Shown in pieces: positions 8,794-17,842 of a stretch of DNA of 64,000 bases. The stretch covers positions 62,001 to 126,000 of the forward strand of contig NZ_FQWD01000004.1 in the NCBI RefSeq assembly GCF_900129565.1. The letters are read 5' to 3'. The notes beneath the pieces were generated by a model. It was given only the letters and a program-made list of their open reading frames with translations, searched no databases and was not told the DNA's origin. Every line of letters starts with the position of its first letter. Position 1 is the first letter of the stretch. Source of the DNA: Marisediminitalea aggregata (GTDB lineage: Bacteria > Pseudomonadota > Gammaproteobacteria > Enterobacterales > Alteromonadaceae). The translations under genes and the position numbers were made by a program.

Positions 8794-9342
8794 ATGGCAC
8801 TTAAAGCGACCATTTTTAAAGCTGATCTATCCATATCGGATATGGATCGCAATTATTACAACGACCACAATTTAACCATTGCCCGTCATCCATCAGAGAA
8901 CGATGCTCGCATGATGTTGCGTATTATTGCGTTCATTGTTAACGCCCACGAGCGCCTGCAATTTACCAAAGGATTGTCCGACGATGACGTACCGGATTTG
9001 TGGCAAAAGAGCTTTAGCGATGAAATTGAACTGTGGATTGAGCTTGGCCAGCCGTCTGAGCAGCGTATCAAAAAAGGCTGTAACCAAAGCCAACACATGA
9101 TGATTTATGCCTACGCCGATAACAGTTTTGATGCCTGGTGGAAGAAAGAACAATCCAAATTACAGGCCAGAAACAACTTGTCTGTCTTCACTTTACCTGC
9201 CGACCTGGTAAGTACACTGGAAAATGTGGTGCAGCGCTCAATGCAGATTCAGGTCACGATTCAGGATGGGCAAATATGGCTCACGGTAGAAGGCCCGGAC
9301 GTCACCGAAAGCGTTGAAGTTGCCATTGAGAAATGGCTTTAA
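8794..9342 (+). CDS. yaeQ: YaeQ family protein
   Basis: A 182-residue protein starting MALKATIFKADLSISDMDRNYY, the typical YaeQ N-terminus, with further family segments HPSENDARMMLRIIAFIVNA and IELGQPSEQRIKKGCNQS. YaeQ has a PD-(D/E)XK nuclease-like fold, but its cellular role is not settled; it was once linked to suppression of rfaH haemolysin defects. The ATG at 8794 is chosen because the family begins there, although the frame is open 20 codons upstream. Full length for the family. It sits between pseudopilin genes without an obvious functional link. Confidence 0.9.
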   Translation: MALKATIFKADLSISDMDRNYYNDHNLTIARHPSENDARMMLRIIAFIVNAHERLQFTKGLSDDDVPDLWQKSFSDEIELWIELGQPSEQRIKKGCNQSQHMMIYAYADNSFDAWWKKEQSKLQARNNLSVFTLPADLVSTLENVVQRSMQIQVTIQDGQIWLTVEGPDVTESVEVAIEKWL

Positions 9343-9383
9343 ACTTACCAAGTGGGTTACGCTAACATAATATGCGTGACCCA

Positions 9384-9704
9384 TTAGCCGTAAATCAACT
9401 GCTTTGCGGGTTTGGAACTGGATGTCTTATACAAATCATAAGCATTTTGATAATTCAACCACGCAGCCGCACTGATATTCGTTACTGACTCTAGTTTCCG
9501 GGCTAACTCGATTTGAACACTAACATGCCCATTGATGAAACGGGATAAATGTTTCGGTGAGATCCCCATCAACGCTGCGATTTCTGGCTGTTTTAATCGC
9601 GACTTGCTTAAACATCTTCGTTTAAAGACATCTCCCGGATGAGGCCGGTATAACCCTTCATCCCGACTAACGCTTTCAGCGGTGCCAGCAAACTCAGGTA
9701 TCAT
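9384..9704 (-). CDS. higA: HigA-type antitoxin, XRE helix-turn-helix
   Basis: A 106-residue protein. The segment RPHPGDVFKRRCL followed by LKQPEIAALMGISPKHLSRFINGHVSVQIELARKLE is the HigA/VapI pattern: the HPGD motif, then an XRE helix-turn-helix at about residues 37-62. HigA binds and neutralises a HigB ribonuclease and represses the operon. The start codon overlaps the toxin stop by four bases (ATGA), and the order toxin-antitoxin is the HigBA order. The N-terminal extension of about 20 residues before the HPGD motif is slightly longer than usual. It converges on yaeQ. Confidence 0.85.
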   Translation of the reverse strand: MIPEFAGTAESVSRDEGLYRPHPGDVFKRRCLSKSRLKQPEIAALMGISPKHLSRFINGHVSVQIELARKLESVTNISAAAWLNYQNAYDLYKTSSSKPAKQLIYG

Positions 9705-9994
9705 GGATTGTACTCCCTGAAGTCAATGTTGTAGCAGTTACCATCCCAAAAATCGCAAATGACCGCACCACAAGGCTCGATATTATTAACGGTAATAGTC
9801 ACCGACCAAGCCCTTTTATCATTGGGATTAAATTGTACTGCGCCAATGTCGTGTAAATCAGTAATCACATCTGCGGCATCTAAATCGAATAGCACATTCC
9901 GGATTTCAAAGTTGTAGAGCGAAGGAAAAACAGACAAATCGTCGTTTACCCATACTTCTTTGAGTCTTCGGTCTATTATCGTTTTTATCGACAT
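9701..9994 (-). CDS. Divergent HigB-like toxin
   Basis: A 97-residue protein encoded directly upstream of higA. Its layout follows RelE-superfamily HigB toxins: an N-terminal helix pair (RRLKEVW, IRNVLFDLDAADVITDL), then a strand region (RAWSVTITVNN) and a C-terminal end (YNIDFREYNP). Where typical HigB proteins have WR(I/V) before the last strands and end in DYH, this one has no such Arg and ends EYN, so residues usually tied to mRNA cleavage appear replaced. It may be an inactive toxin or one with altered chemistry. Assignment rests on gene order, size and this pattern. No strong ribosome-binding site is seen before the ATG. Confidence 0.65.
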   Translation of the reverse strand: MSIKTIIDRRLKEVWVNDDLSVFPSLYNFEIRNVLFDLDAADVITDLHDIGAVQFNPNDKRAWSVTITVNNIEPCGAVICDFWDGNCYNIDFREYNP

Positions 9995-10006
9995 GACAAC
10001 ACTGCC

Positions 10007-10023
10007 ATTACCTACAAGGTAAT
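10007..10023. promoter_or_regulatory. HigBA operator 1, 17-bp palindrome
   Basis: ATTACCT-ACA-AGGTAAT is a perfect palindrome with a 3-bp centre, lying 13 bp upstream of the toxin start. It directly abuts a second palindrome with the same ATTACC/GGTAAT arms. Antitoxins of this type bind such palindromes, so these are likely HigA operators. Confidence 0.7.
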
Positions 10024-10049
10024 ATTACCCAAAAGGTAATACTATGCAA
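10022..10049 (-). promoter_or_regulatory. Sigma-70-like promoter of the toxin-antitoxin operon
   Basis: Read on the minus strand, TTGCAT (10044-10049) is followed after 16 bp by TAATAT (10022-10027). The two operator palindromes cover the spacer and the -10 box, so binding there would block RNA polymerase. Confidence 0.6.
10024..10040. promoter_or_regulatory. HigBA operator 2, 17-bp palindrome
   Basis: ATTACC-CAAAA-GGTAAT, perfect arms with a 5-bp centre, immediately next to operator 1 so that the two centres are 17 bp apart. It covers the spacer between the -35 and -10 boxes of the operon promoter. Confidence 0.7.
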
Positions 10050-10109
10050 GTTGGTGGACCACCTCAACCTGAAAAAAGCGTCCATTACGATTAGGCTTAG
10101 CATGATGGA

Positions 10110-10694
10110 TTAATTACCTGTTGGCGATATACCTATCGCGGGTACGGGGGCAACATAAGGGTTTAACGCAACACCGGCTCGGGCAGCCAGAATTGGGGCG
10201 ATAACGCCTTCTGCCGTTACCGTATTTAGCTTGCCCTTGTTATCGGTCCAACTCACCTGCACTACTACCTGCTTAGCCTGCACTGCAGTTACAAGCGTTT
10301 GTTGCGCTGTCGATAGCTGACTACCTGTTTGCCAGTTGTCTGGCTGGCCGTTTCCCGTGGTATCAACGAAATAAACGTCAGTTACCTGCCAGTTACGCTG
10401 AAAATTCACTGACGTTGAAACACTAACAGGATGGAGAATTTGCCCAGCCGGCAACTGCCCGCCTTTATTATTCGCAATACTTTTGAAGTCATTGGCATTC
10501 TGAGCCGACGACTCTAACCACTGAAAATGCGCCAAATCATCCAGCTTTTCCTGCGCCAGATACCAGGCGTGGGTGCGCAAAGCCTGTTGTTCATCCAACT
10601 GCACGAAATGGGTCTGCAGTGTGATTAACCCCGTTCCTGATATCGCAACCAGTGATGTCGCCACAAGTAACTCTACAAAGGAAAATCCGCACAT
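10110..10694 (-). CDS. Second PilV-like pseudopilin
   Basis: A 194-residue protein starting MCG then FSFVELLVATSLVAISGTGL. If cleaved after Gly the leader is only three residues long, very short for a prepilin, but Glu-5 is present. The following helix (LQTHFVQLDEQQALRTHAWYLAQEKLDDL) matches PilV/GspI-type proteins that read the AxxLAxEKld pattern. A GGACAAG sequence precedes the ATG. It is the last gene of a three-gene W-X-V set and starts 9 bp after the X-like gene. Confidence 0.75.
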   Translation of the reverse strand: MCGFSFVELLVATSLVAISGTGLITLQTHFVQLDEQQALRTHAWYLAQEKLDDLAHFQWLESSAQNANDFKSIANNKGGQLPAGQILHPVSVSTSVNFQRNWQVTDVYFVDTTGNGQPDNWQTGSQLSTAQQTLVTAVQAKQVVVQVSWTDNKGKLNTVTAEGVIAPILAARAGVALNPYVAPVPAIGISPTGN

Positions 10695-10703
10695 GTCTTG
10701 TCC

Positions 10704-11843
10704 TTAAAAATCCCGCCAGCTGCCCGGAACAACGGTCACTCGGGTAAAAGGAGATTGCTGTAGATTATTCAACGCAGTCTTGTCGTAAACCACCTGCACC
10801 TTTGTGTTTGCGGTATCGACCTGTTGATTAGCCAGCAATACGCCATGGATGACTGCACTATTATTCGCAGCAATATGGAACGGCCCCTTGTTTGCTGCGG
10901 TAAGGGCCCAGAAGACCAAACCGTGTACGGCGGCACTGGCCTGCAGCGTCAGACTCCCATTCTCAACTACCAGCAAAACAGGCTCAGCCGCACTTCCCAA
11001 CGTAACGCCTGGCGCAATATCGCAATCGCCTTGCACCCACACAAAGCCTGATGTGAGCGAAGATATTGAAGAACAATCTGCGGTTCTGACATTGGCCTCT
11101 TGCGCCAACACAGATAGTTCACTGGCCTTAAGGTTAAATGCATAAAGCCACAAGTCAGCAGGAAAAGTACTATTGTTAGCGAGTACATCACTGCCAAACG
11201 CGCCCACGTGACTCAGCGTGTTGCCACCGCATCCCACGGTGCTTAAATACGCCGGGTAGCACGTCTCAATGTTGGCGGTTGGACTTAAAACTGGTGCTGA
11301 CCACAGCGCCAGCGGCTGCCCCTGCCCGACTCCATCATGATTAACGCCGATGACTAATTGGCTGCCAATGGTCACGGCCCCATTCAGCGCTGCAGGTCCA
11401 GTGCCGATCATGACAGGTGCAGGTGGTATACGCGCCACGATGGGATAAATCACTGCATCTGTAGCAACGTTTGCCTGGGTTAATCCGTCTTGTGTGGTGC
11501 CTGTCGAACTCATTGAAATAGCGCGTTTAAACCTTGTGCCTGCAGACAAGGGATTATCGGTTGTTTGCACCACGTAATGACTTCCCGAAGACAGCCCCCC
11601 TCCGGTGCCTGGCGATGACCAGTCAGGCTTTGCCTGCAAGGTTGCGAGCGCCTGGTTCAACCCACTGTTAGCAGCATTTAAGGCAAGATTTCGACTTTGC
11701 ACATTATTGAGTATTTGATACTCCAGCGACTTCACTTTACTCACGTACAAGGTAACCAGTGTGGCCAGTATCAGTAACAGCAGTACCCCGCTGAGCAGCG
11801 CCATGCCTGAACATTGAGTCTGCTGACAACGGTTAACCAACAT
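10704..11843 (-). CDS. Long PilX-like minor pilin
   Basis: A 379-residue protein, twice the length of the PilX at 5816-6388. The N-terminus (CSGMALLSGVLLLLILATLVTLY, then RNLALNAANSGLNQALATL) is PilX-like. The C-terminal half, about residues 260-379, has repeated short beta-like stretches (VLLVVENGSLTLQASAAVHGLVF, then SAVIHGVLLANQQV) that suggest a beta-helix, a layout I recall for long PilX-domain proteins. The gene overlaps its upstream neighbour by 11 bp. It presumably replaces PilX in an alternative minor-pilin complex; that is inference from order and length. Confidence 0.7.
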   Translation of the reverse strand: MLVNRCQQTQCSGMALLSGVLLLLILATLVTLYVSKVKSLEYQILNNVQSRNLALNAANSGLNQALATLQAKPDWSSPGTGGGLSSGSHYVVQTTDNPLSAGTRFKRAISMSSTGTTQDGLTQANVATDAVIYPIVARIPPAPVMIGTGPAALNGAVTIGSQLVIGVNHDGVGQGQPLALWSAPVLSPTANIETCYPAYLSTVGCGGNTLSHVGAFGSDVLANNSTFPADLWLYAFNLKASELSVLAQEANVRTADCSSISSLTSGFVWVQGDCDIAPGVTLGSAAEPVLLVVENGSLTLQASAAVHGLVFWALTAANKGPFHIAANNSAVIHGVLLANQQVDTANTKVQVVYDKTALNNLQQSPFTRVTVVPGSWRDF

Positions 11844-12465
11844 GATTTTTTACCAGCACTGTTTTGCTGTAGGTTTGTGACAATCCGGGATTGGCTTTCA
11901 GGTATCCCGATAGACGAATAGCAACACGAGTGACGGGCACCCCGTTTTGATTCAGCGTGCTCGGCTGAAAAGACAGTTCGGTGACAATCACCAGATCCCT
12001 GTCGGAAATATCTTCCCACCCTTTGCTGTGACAGCTCGCTCCGGCTTTACGGACTTCCACGGTTTTGTTTTGCAGGCGGTAGCCAAATTGTTCGTTCGGA
12101 AATTGTGTGTCTAATACGCCGTTGCTGTTTACATCATAACGAAAGGTGACACAGGTATTGGCGGGCTCACTGGGATAGGCACCAAAAGACAGGTGATGAC
12201 TGAATACGCTTCCTGAAGCGCCGGGGTGTAGTGTCTGCTGCGTGTTGCCGTCATACCCTGCGCGCTGGAGATCCGACTGTATCAACGCAAAGACATTGCC
12301 TAACTCTTCGGTCAGTCGCGCATTATTGAGCAAATGTTGGTTCAGACTGACAGAGCCTGCAACCAAACTGGTGAGCGCCAGCGTTGCCCCACTGCCAAGA
12401 CCCAATACAATAATGAGCTCAGGTAAGGCCATTCCTTGCCAATGCCGTAACATATCATCATTCAC
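11833..12465 (-). CDS. PilW-like pseudopilin of the second set
   Basis: A 210-residue protein. The N-terminus MNDDMLRHWQG then MALPELIIVLGLGSGATLAL keeps Glu-5 after a Gly, and the following helix ends with LIQSDLQRAGYDGNT, the (L)Q(x)DLRRAGY motif found in PilW-like proteins. It is shorter than the PilW at 6385-7233. Start at 12465; a second ATG four codons later would also give a usable leader. It is the first gene of the minus-strand W-X-V set and is divergent from the PilE-like gene at 12618. Confidence 0.75.
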   Translation of the reverse strand: MNDDMLRHWQGMALPELIIVLGLGSGATLALTSLVAGSVSLNQHLLNNARLTEELGNVFALIQSDLQRAGYDGNTQQTLHPGASGSVFSHHLSFGAYPSEPANTCVTFRYDVNSNGVLDTQFPNEQFGYRLQNKTVEVRKAGASCHSKGWEDISDRDLVIVTELSFQPSTLNQNGVPVTRVAIRLSGYLKANPGLSQTYSKTVLVKNHVG

Positions 12466-12617
12466 CTAGTTATCCCTTCATGGCTTCAGTTTGCATTACG
12501 CACTACATAACCAACACTGTCCTTTCTACCGGTTTTTCTAAAGCTCTACCAAAGTACGTTGGTTGCCCTGGTGTATTTGGCTAGTCTTGAGTCCATGGCT
12601 AACAAAGGAATGAGTCG

Positions 12618-12992
12618 ATGACACACAAAACGCAAACTGGCTTTACGTTGCTGGAATTGATGATTGGGCTGCTTATTATCGGTATTCTGAGTGCCGTTGC
12701 GATGCCAGTCTATCAGGAGCAAATTCGAAAAGTACGCAGGGATGCAGTAAAAATGCAGTTGTTGAGTTTACACATAAACCAACAAGCATATCGCCTGCAA
12801 AACCCCAGCTTTGCCACTGGCCAGAAACTCGGCTTGCCGTCGTCGGATTTCTATCAGTTTTCCGTTGCGAACGTGTCCTCGCAAACCTTTGTACTCACTG
12901 CAAAGGCGGTGGGCACGCAGAAACAAGATAAGGGATGTGCAAGCTTAACCATCGACCAGTCGATGACTCGTCAACCCAGCGGTTGCTGGTGA
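12618..12992 (+). CDS. Second PilE-like type IV pilin
   Basis: A 124-residue pilin with leader MTHKTQTG and mature N-terminus FTLLELMIGLLIIGILSAVAMPVYQE, a textbook prepilin. Two cysteines near the C-terminus (GCASLTI... GCW) enclose a short loop, as in PilE. It is shorter than the PilE of the first set. AAAGGA lies upstream of the ATG. It is divergent from the PilW-like gene and closes the second minor-pilin set next to the conserved ispH block. Confidence 0.85.
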   Translation: MTHKTQTGFTLLELMIGLLIIGILSAVAMPVYQEQIRKVRRDAVKMQLLSLHINQQAYRLQNPSFATGQKLGLPSSDFYQFSVANVSSQTFVLTAKAVGTQKQDKGCASLTIDQSMTRQPSGCW

Positions 12993-13019
12993 ATGTAGTT
13001 TTAGGAAGGTTGTAAAGCA

Positions 13020-13049
13020 AAACAGGTTAGCGAGTTAGCTAACCTGTTT
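13020..13049 (-). terminator. ispH terminator overlapping the stop codon
   Basis: AAACAGGTTAGC and GCTAACCTGTTT form a perfect 12-bp stem with a 6-base loop. Read on the minus strand it is followed by TGCTTT. The stem contains the last codons and the TAA stop of ispH. Confidence 0.6.
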
Positions 13050-13979
13050 GATACGCAGTTCTTTCGGTACCGCAAATTCAATGTTTTCTTCGCGGCCCGG
13101 GCGCTCAGACGCCGTTACGGCTCCCCAGTCCAGCAAACGCTGAATAACGCGTTTTACCAATACTTCAGGGGCAGATGCACCCGCGGTAACACCAATGTGC
13201 TCCACGCCGTCCAGCCAGTCTTTCTGAATACAGGCTTCATCTGCAATCAAATAGGCCTTTGCACCGATTTTCTCTGCCAACTCTCGCAGGCGGTTAGAGT
13301 TTGAGCTGTTTTGTGCACCCACTACAAACAACACCTGACAATCCTGTGCCAGCTCACGAACCGCATCCTGACGGTTTTGTGTGGCATAACAGATATCGTC
13401 TTTGCGTGGCCCTTCAATCTTCGGGAAACGCTGACGCAGCGCATCGATCACGTCTGCAGTATCGTCTACCGACAGCGTTGTCTGACTGCAGTAGTAAAGT
13501 GCATTGGGATTTTTCACTTCCAGCGTGGCTACGTCGTCGCTGGACTCAACCAAATAAATACCGCCTTCCGGATTGTCGTACTGACCCATTGTGCCTTCTA
13601 CTTCCGGGTGACCAGCGTGACCAATCAGAATACACTCGGTGCCCCGTTTACTGGCACGGGTTACTTCTAAATGCACTTTTGTGACTAACGGACAGGTAGC
13701 ATCAAAGACTTTTAAGCCACGACGCTCTGCTTCTTTACGCACTGCCTGGGACACGCCATGCGCAGAAAAAATGACGATGTTGTCATCTGGCACTTCGGTA
13801 AGCTCATCGACGAATATCGCGCCGCGTTCTTTCAGGCCGTCAACCACAAACCGGTTGTGGACCACTTCATGACGCACATAAATCGGTGGCTGAAAGATTT
13901 CCAGCGCGCGCTCAACAATGGTTATGGCTCGGTCAACACCCGCACAAAAACCTCGCGGATTAGCTAAGTGAATTTGCAT
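13035..13979 (-). CDS. ispH: 4-hydroxy-3-methylbut-2-enyl diphosphate reductase
   Basis: A 314-residue protein of normal length. IspH reduces HMBPP to isopentenyl and dimethylallyl diphosphate in the last step of the methylerythritol phosphate pathway. The three iron-sulfur cysteines are visible: [10 protein letters not shown] (Cys-12), DATCPLVTK and [11 protein letters not shown]. The substrate-binding segment [10 protein letters not shown] is also present. It is the last gene of an ileS-lspA-fkpB-ispH operon, the same order as in E. coli, with 17 bp after fkpB. Confidence 0.98.
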   Translation of the reverse strand: MQIHLANPRGFCAGVDRAITIVERALEIFQPPIYVRHEVVHNRFVVDGLKERGAIFVDELTEVPDDNIVIFSAHGVSQAVRKEAERRGLKVFDATCPLVTKVHLEVTRASKRGTECILIGHAGHPEVEGTMGQYDNPEGGIYLVESSDDVATLEVKNPNALYYCSQTTLSVDDTADVIDALRQRFPKIEGPRKDDICYATQNRQDAVRELAQDCQVLFVVGAQNSSNSNRLRELAEKIGAKAYLIADEACIQKDWLDGVEHIGVTAGASAPEVLVKRVIQRLLDWGAVTASERPGREENIEFAVPKELRIKQVS

Positions 13980-13996
13980 ACCACAGGCTCCTTGGC

Positions 13997-14449
13997 TTAT
14001 GCGTTGATCACGTCGATGATTTCAACATCAAACACCACGGTTTGTCCAGCAAGGGGATGATTAAAGTCCACTGTAACTGAATCACCTGCCACACTGCGCA
14101 CGATCCCAGGCACTTCGCTGCCGTCTGGTTGCGCAAATGCGATGATGGTGCCGGGTTCAATGGCCATATCACCACTGAAACGACTGCGATCCATATGATG
14201 AATGTTGTCCGGGTTTGACTGTCCAAATGCGTCATCCGGGCCCAGCTCAAATGACTTTTTATCACCGGCTTTTAATCCCAGCAAACAGGCTTCAAAGTTG
14301 GGTGTTAAGCTGCCGTCGCCCATGACTAATTTGGCGGGCTTCTTGTTAACCCGCGTGCTGTCTGCTGCAGAGCCGTCTGATAACTTCAGGTCAAAATGCA
14401 TAATGACCTGGCTGCTTGGGCCAATGACCGGTAAGGCTTGTTCGCTCAC
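13997..14449 (-). CDS. fkpB: FKBP-type peptidyl-prolyl isomerase, SlpA-like
   Basis: A 150-residue protein of the SlpA/FkpB family. It starts with the FKBP first strands ([18 protein letters not shown]), then has an inserted flap domain (about residues 70-120, with [19 protein letters not shown]) and ends with [20 protein letters not shown]. These proteins catalyse cis-trans isomerisation of X-Pro bonds and act as chaperones. It is in the conserved position between lspA and ispH, 3 bp after lspA. Confidence 0.95.
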   Translation of the reverse strand: MSEQALPVIGPSSQVIMHFDLKLSDGSAADSTRVNKKPAKLVMGDGSLTPNFEACLLGLKAGDKKSFELGPDDAFGQSNPDNIHHMDRSRFSGDMAIEPGTIIAFAQPDGSEVPGIVRSVAGDSVTVDFNHPLAGQTVVFDVEIIDVINA

Positions 14450-14452
14450 GGT

Positions 14453-14977
14453 TTATTTCTCACTCGCTGATTGGGTTGTCGTATCGCTGGCACTGTCTGA
14501 TTTGTTCGTTAACATGTCCCAAATCAGTAATGCTGCACCAACGAAGATAGCGCTGTCGGCTAAATTAAATGCCGGCCAGTGCCAATCATTTACGTAAAAA
14601 TCCAGAAAATCGATGACATAGCCATGCACAATACGGTCATAAACATTACCGATCGCACCGCCTAAAATGAAACTAAAGGCCACTGGTAGAAGCTTTTGTT
14701 GCTTGGGCGTTTGCTTTAACCACCATAAGATCACCGCACTAACGGCAATCGCGATGGCGGTGAAAAACCAGCGCTGCCAGCCACCTGCGCCATGCAGGAA
14801 GCTAAATGCCGCACCGTAGTTATGCACATAAGTGAAGTTGAAGAATGGCATTACCTGAATGGACTCATACAAGTCCATTTTGGCCATTACCTCGTACTTG
14901 CTCCACAGATCCAGCAGCACAGTAACAGCACTGATCCAAAGAAAACGCAGCCCGGTTTGGCTTACCACATTAAGCAT
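14453..14977 (-). CDS. lspA: Lipoprotein signal peptidase (signal peptidase II)
   Basis: A 174-residue inner-membrane aspartyl protease that cleaves signal peptides of diacylglyceryl prolipoproteins. It has four hydrophobic segments and the family motifs [26 protein letters not shown]...GYVIDFLDF and FNLADSAIF, which hold the two catalytic Asp. I choose the ATG at 14977 because [14 protein letters not shown] lines up with the E. coli start and GGAGAAG lies about 9 bases upstream; the frame also has an ATG at 15001 inside ileS. With the chosen start it overlaps ileS by 8 bp. The lipoproteins predicted in this window (BamB and two unknowns) would be its substrates. Confidence 0.95.
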   Translation of the reverse strand: MLNVVSQTGLRFLWISAVTVLLDLWSKYEVMAKMDLYESIQVMPFFNFTYVHNYGAAFSFLHGAGGWQRWFFTAIAIAVSAVILWWLKQTPKQQKLLPVAFSFILGGAIGNVYDRIVHGYVIDFLDFYVNDWHWPAFNLADSAIFVGAALLIWDMLTNKSDSASDTTTQSASEK

Positions 14978-17792
14978 AGTGACGTACTTCTCCGTCGCCA
15001 TCTACGTTTGTCACACAGCGGCCACACAGCTCTTCGTGACCTGTATGTGAGCCCACATCTTCACGGTGATGCCAGCAGCGGACACATTTTTCGCCAGCCG
15101 TTTTGGCCACACTGACAAACAAACCAGATACATCGGTCTTCTCGGCGTCGTCGGTTTTCTCGGCAGACGCTTTCACCGTCGCACCCGAGGTGATTAATAC
15201 GAAACGCAGTTCATCACCTAACAGATCCAGCTGGGTTTTTAATGCTTCATCGGCATACAAGGTAATATCGGCTTCCAGTGAACCACCGAGTACCTGCGCT
15301 TTACGCGCTTGCTCCAACGCATGGTTAACCGCATCTTTCACGGCCATGATCTGTTGCCAGAAATCATCGTCCAGTGCGCCGTCCTGAGTAAAGCTGTTGA
15401 AGCCGTCATACCAGGTTTCAGTGAACACAAACTTGCCGCGTTCACCCGGCATTTCCTGCCAGATTTCCTGAGCAGTAAAACTGGTGATCGGTGCCATCCA
15501 GCGAACCAACGCTTCTACAATGTGGTACAGCGCTGTTTGACATGAACGACGCGCAACACTGTCCTGCTTCGCGGTGTATTGTCTGTCTTTGATGATATCC
15601 AGATAGAAGCTACCCAGATCAAGCGAACAGAAGTGCGTGAGCTTTTGCGATACCACCAGCAGGTCGTAGCGCTCATAAGCGGCAACCAGCTCTTCCTGTA
15701 ACTGCTTGGCACGGGTAACCATCCAGCGATCCAGTGCCACCATATCCTGCTCTGCCACTAAGTCTGTAGCAGGGTTAAATCCATTCAGGTTGGCCAACAG
15801 GAAACGGGATGTGTTACGCAAGCGGCGATAGTTATCGGCGGCGCGTTTCAAAATTTCGTCCGATACCGCGATTTCACCACGGTAATCCGTAGAGGCAACC
15901 CACAAACGCAGGATGTCGGCACCCAGTTTGTTAGTGACTTCCTGAGGCGCAACCACGTTCCCCAAAGACTTGGACATTTTCTTGCCCTGAGCGTCCACTG
16001 TAAAGCCATGGGTCAGCACTTGCTTGTATGGCGCGTGACCATGCATGGCAGTAGACGTCATTAACGACGACATAAACCAGCCGCGGTGTTGGTCAGAACC
16101 TTCCAGGTACAAATCAGCTGACGCCGGGATATCGTCGCGACAATCCACAACGAAGAAATGTGTCACACCTGAATCGAACCAGACGTCCAGCGTATCGGTT
16201 ACTTTTTCGTATTGGTCAGCATCGCTACCCAACAAGGCTGCATCGTCGATATCCCACCAGGCCTGAATCCCTGAGGTTTCAATGTCCGCCGCAACTTTTT
16301 CGATTAGCGCAGAAGTTTCAGGGTGTAGTTCACCCGATACTTTATGTACATAAAGTGGAATTGGCACACCCCAGGTACGCTGACGTGAGATACACCAGTC
16401 AGGGCGACCTTCTACCATTTTGCTGATGCGGTTTTCGCCCCACTCCGGTATCCACTGAGTATTGCGAATTTGTTCTAACGACTGTTCGCGTAAACCCAGC
16501 TTGTCCATGCTCACAAACCACTGTGGCGTGGCACGGAAAATAATCGGCGTTTTGTGACGCCAGCAGTGCGGATAGCTGTGCTCATAAGCCACATTCAATA
16601 CCAGATTGCCATGCTCGGCCAGGGTATCGATAACCGACTGGTTCGCTTTAAACACATGCTGACCGGCAAACAGCGGGGTATTTTCTAAATACACCCCGTT
16701 GTTGCCAACTGGGTTGTACACTTCGATGTCGTATTGCTTACATACGTTAAAGTCGTCCACACCGTGTGCAGGCGCGGTGTGAACACAGCCGGTACCTGAC
16801 TCGGTTGTGACGTGGTCGCCCAGCACGATCAGCGACGTTTTATCCAGGAAAGGATGCTGTAAGCGCGCTTTATCTAACGCACCGCCAATGCACGTTGCTA
16901 CGACGTTAAACGCTTCACTGCCGTAACGCTTGGCACAACTTTCCGCCAGGTCGCTGGCGACAATCAACCAGTCAGACGCGCCTTCCAGTGCAATAAGAGA
17001 ATATTCTAACTCCGGGTGCAGACTCACGGCCAGGTTGGCAGGCAAGGTCCAAGGGGTTGTTGTCCAGATAACAACGCCGGTGTTGTGCGCTTTTAAATCG
17101 TCTTCGCTAACGCCGAAAGCTTTTGCAAACACGTCGACGTCAGCCAGCGGGAATTTTACATCGATGGCAGGCGACGTTTTGTCTTTGTACTCAACTTCCG
17201 CTTCAGCCAGTGCAGAGCCACAGTCAGTACACCAGTGAACCGGTTTAAAGCCTTTTTCCAGGTGACCGGCTTCAATGATTTTGCCCAGTGCGCGAACAAT
17301 GTTGGCTTCTGACGCGAAATCCATGGTTTTGTATGGCTTGTCCCACTCGCCCAGTACACCCAGACGTTTAAAGTCTGCCATTTGGCCGTCGATTTGCTTT
17401 TGCGCGTAGTCGCGGCATTTTTGGCGAAACTCTGCGGCACTGACCTTCACACCAGGCTTACCGACTTTCTTCTCTACCATCAGTTCGATAGGCAGGCCGT
17501 GACAGTCCCAGCCAGGCACATAAGGCGCATCGAAGTCAGAGAGGGTTTTCGACTTCACAATAATGTCTTTGAGGATCTTATTCACCGCGTGACCAATGTG
17601 AATATTTCCATTGGCATACGGGGGGCCGTCGTGCAGCACAAAAGGCGTTTTACCGGCTTTGGCTTCACGAATTTGCTTATACAAACCTTGCTTTTCCCAG
17701 CTTTTCAGCATTTGGGGTTCACGTTGGGCAAGGTTTCCACGCATCGGAAACTGAGTTTCCGGCAAATTCAGTGTGGCTTTGTAATCACTCAT
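14970..17792 (-). CDS. ileS: Isoleucyl-tRNA synthetase
   Basis: A 940-residue class I aminoacyl-tRNA synthetase. The HIGH motif appears as [16 protein letters not shown] near residue 60, the KMSKS loop as [10 protein letters not shown] near residue 605, and the editing domain contains [12 protein letters not shown]. The C-terminal zinc finger cysteines are present in [12 protein letters not shown] and ELCGRCVTN. It charges tRNA-Ile and hydrolyses misactivated valine. It lies 50 bp downstream of ribF and overlaps lspA, as in the ribF-ileS-lspA-fkpB-ispH operon of enterics. Confidence 0.98.
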   Translation of the reverse strand: MSDYKATLNLPETQFPMRGNLAQREPQMLKSWEKQGLYKQIREAKAGKTPFVLHDGPPYANGNIHIGHAVNKILKDIIVKSKTLSDFDAPYVPGWDCHGLPIELMVEKKVGKPGVKVSAAEFRQKCRDYAQKQIDGQMADFKRLGVLGEWDKPYKTMDFASEANIVRALGKIIEAGHLEKGFKPVHWCTDCGSALAEAEVEYKDKTSPAIDVKFPLADVDVFAKAFGVSEDDLKAHNTGVVIWTTTPWTLPANLAVSLHPELEYSLIALEGASDWLIVASDLAESCAKRYGSEAFNVVATCIGGALDKARLQHPFLDKTSLIVLGDHVTTESGTGCVHTAPAHGVDDFNVCKQYDIEVYNPVGNNGVYLENTPLFAGQHVFKANQSVIDTLAEHGNLVLNVAYEHSYPHCWRHKTPIIFRATPQWFVSMDKLGLREQSLEQIRNTQWIPEWGENRISKMVEGRPDWCISRQRTWGVPIPLYVHKVSGELHPETSALIEKVAADIETSGIQAWWDIDDAALLGSDADQYEKVTDTLDVWFDSGVTHFFVVDCRDDIPASADLYLEGSDQHRGWFMSSLMTSTAMHGHAPYKQVLTHGFTVDAQGKKMSKSLGNVVAPQEVTNKLGADILRLWVASTDYRGEIAVSDEILKRAADNYRRLRNTSRFLLANLNGFNPATDLVAEQDMVALDRWMVTRAKQLQEELVAAYERYDLLVVSQKLTHFCSLDLGSFYLDIIKDRQYTAKQDSVARRSCQTALYHIVEALVRWMAPITSFTAQEIWQEMPGERGKFVFTETWYDGFNSFTQDGALDDDFWQQIMAVKDAVNHALEQARKAQVLGGSLEADITLYADEALKTQLDLLGDELRFVLITSGATVKASAEKTDDAEKTDVSGLFVSVAKTAGEKCVRCWHHREDVGSHTGHEELCGRCVTNVDGDGEVRHYA

Positions 17793-17842
17793 AGCGTTTG
17801 TTATTTCCGTCCGCGTTATCGGGAGGTTCCCGTTTCAGACCT

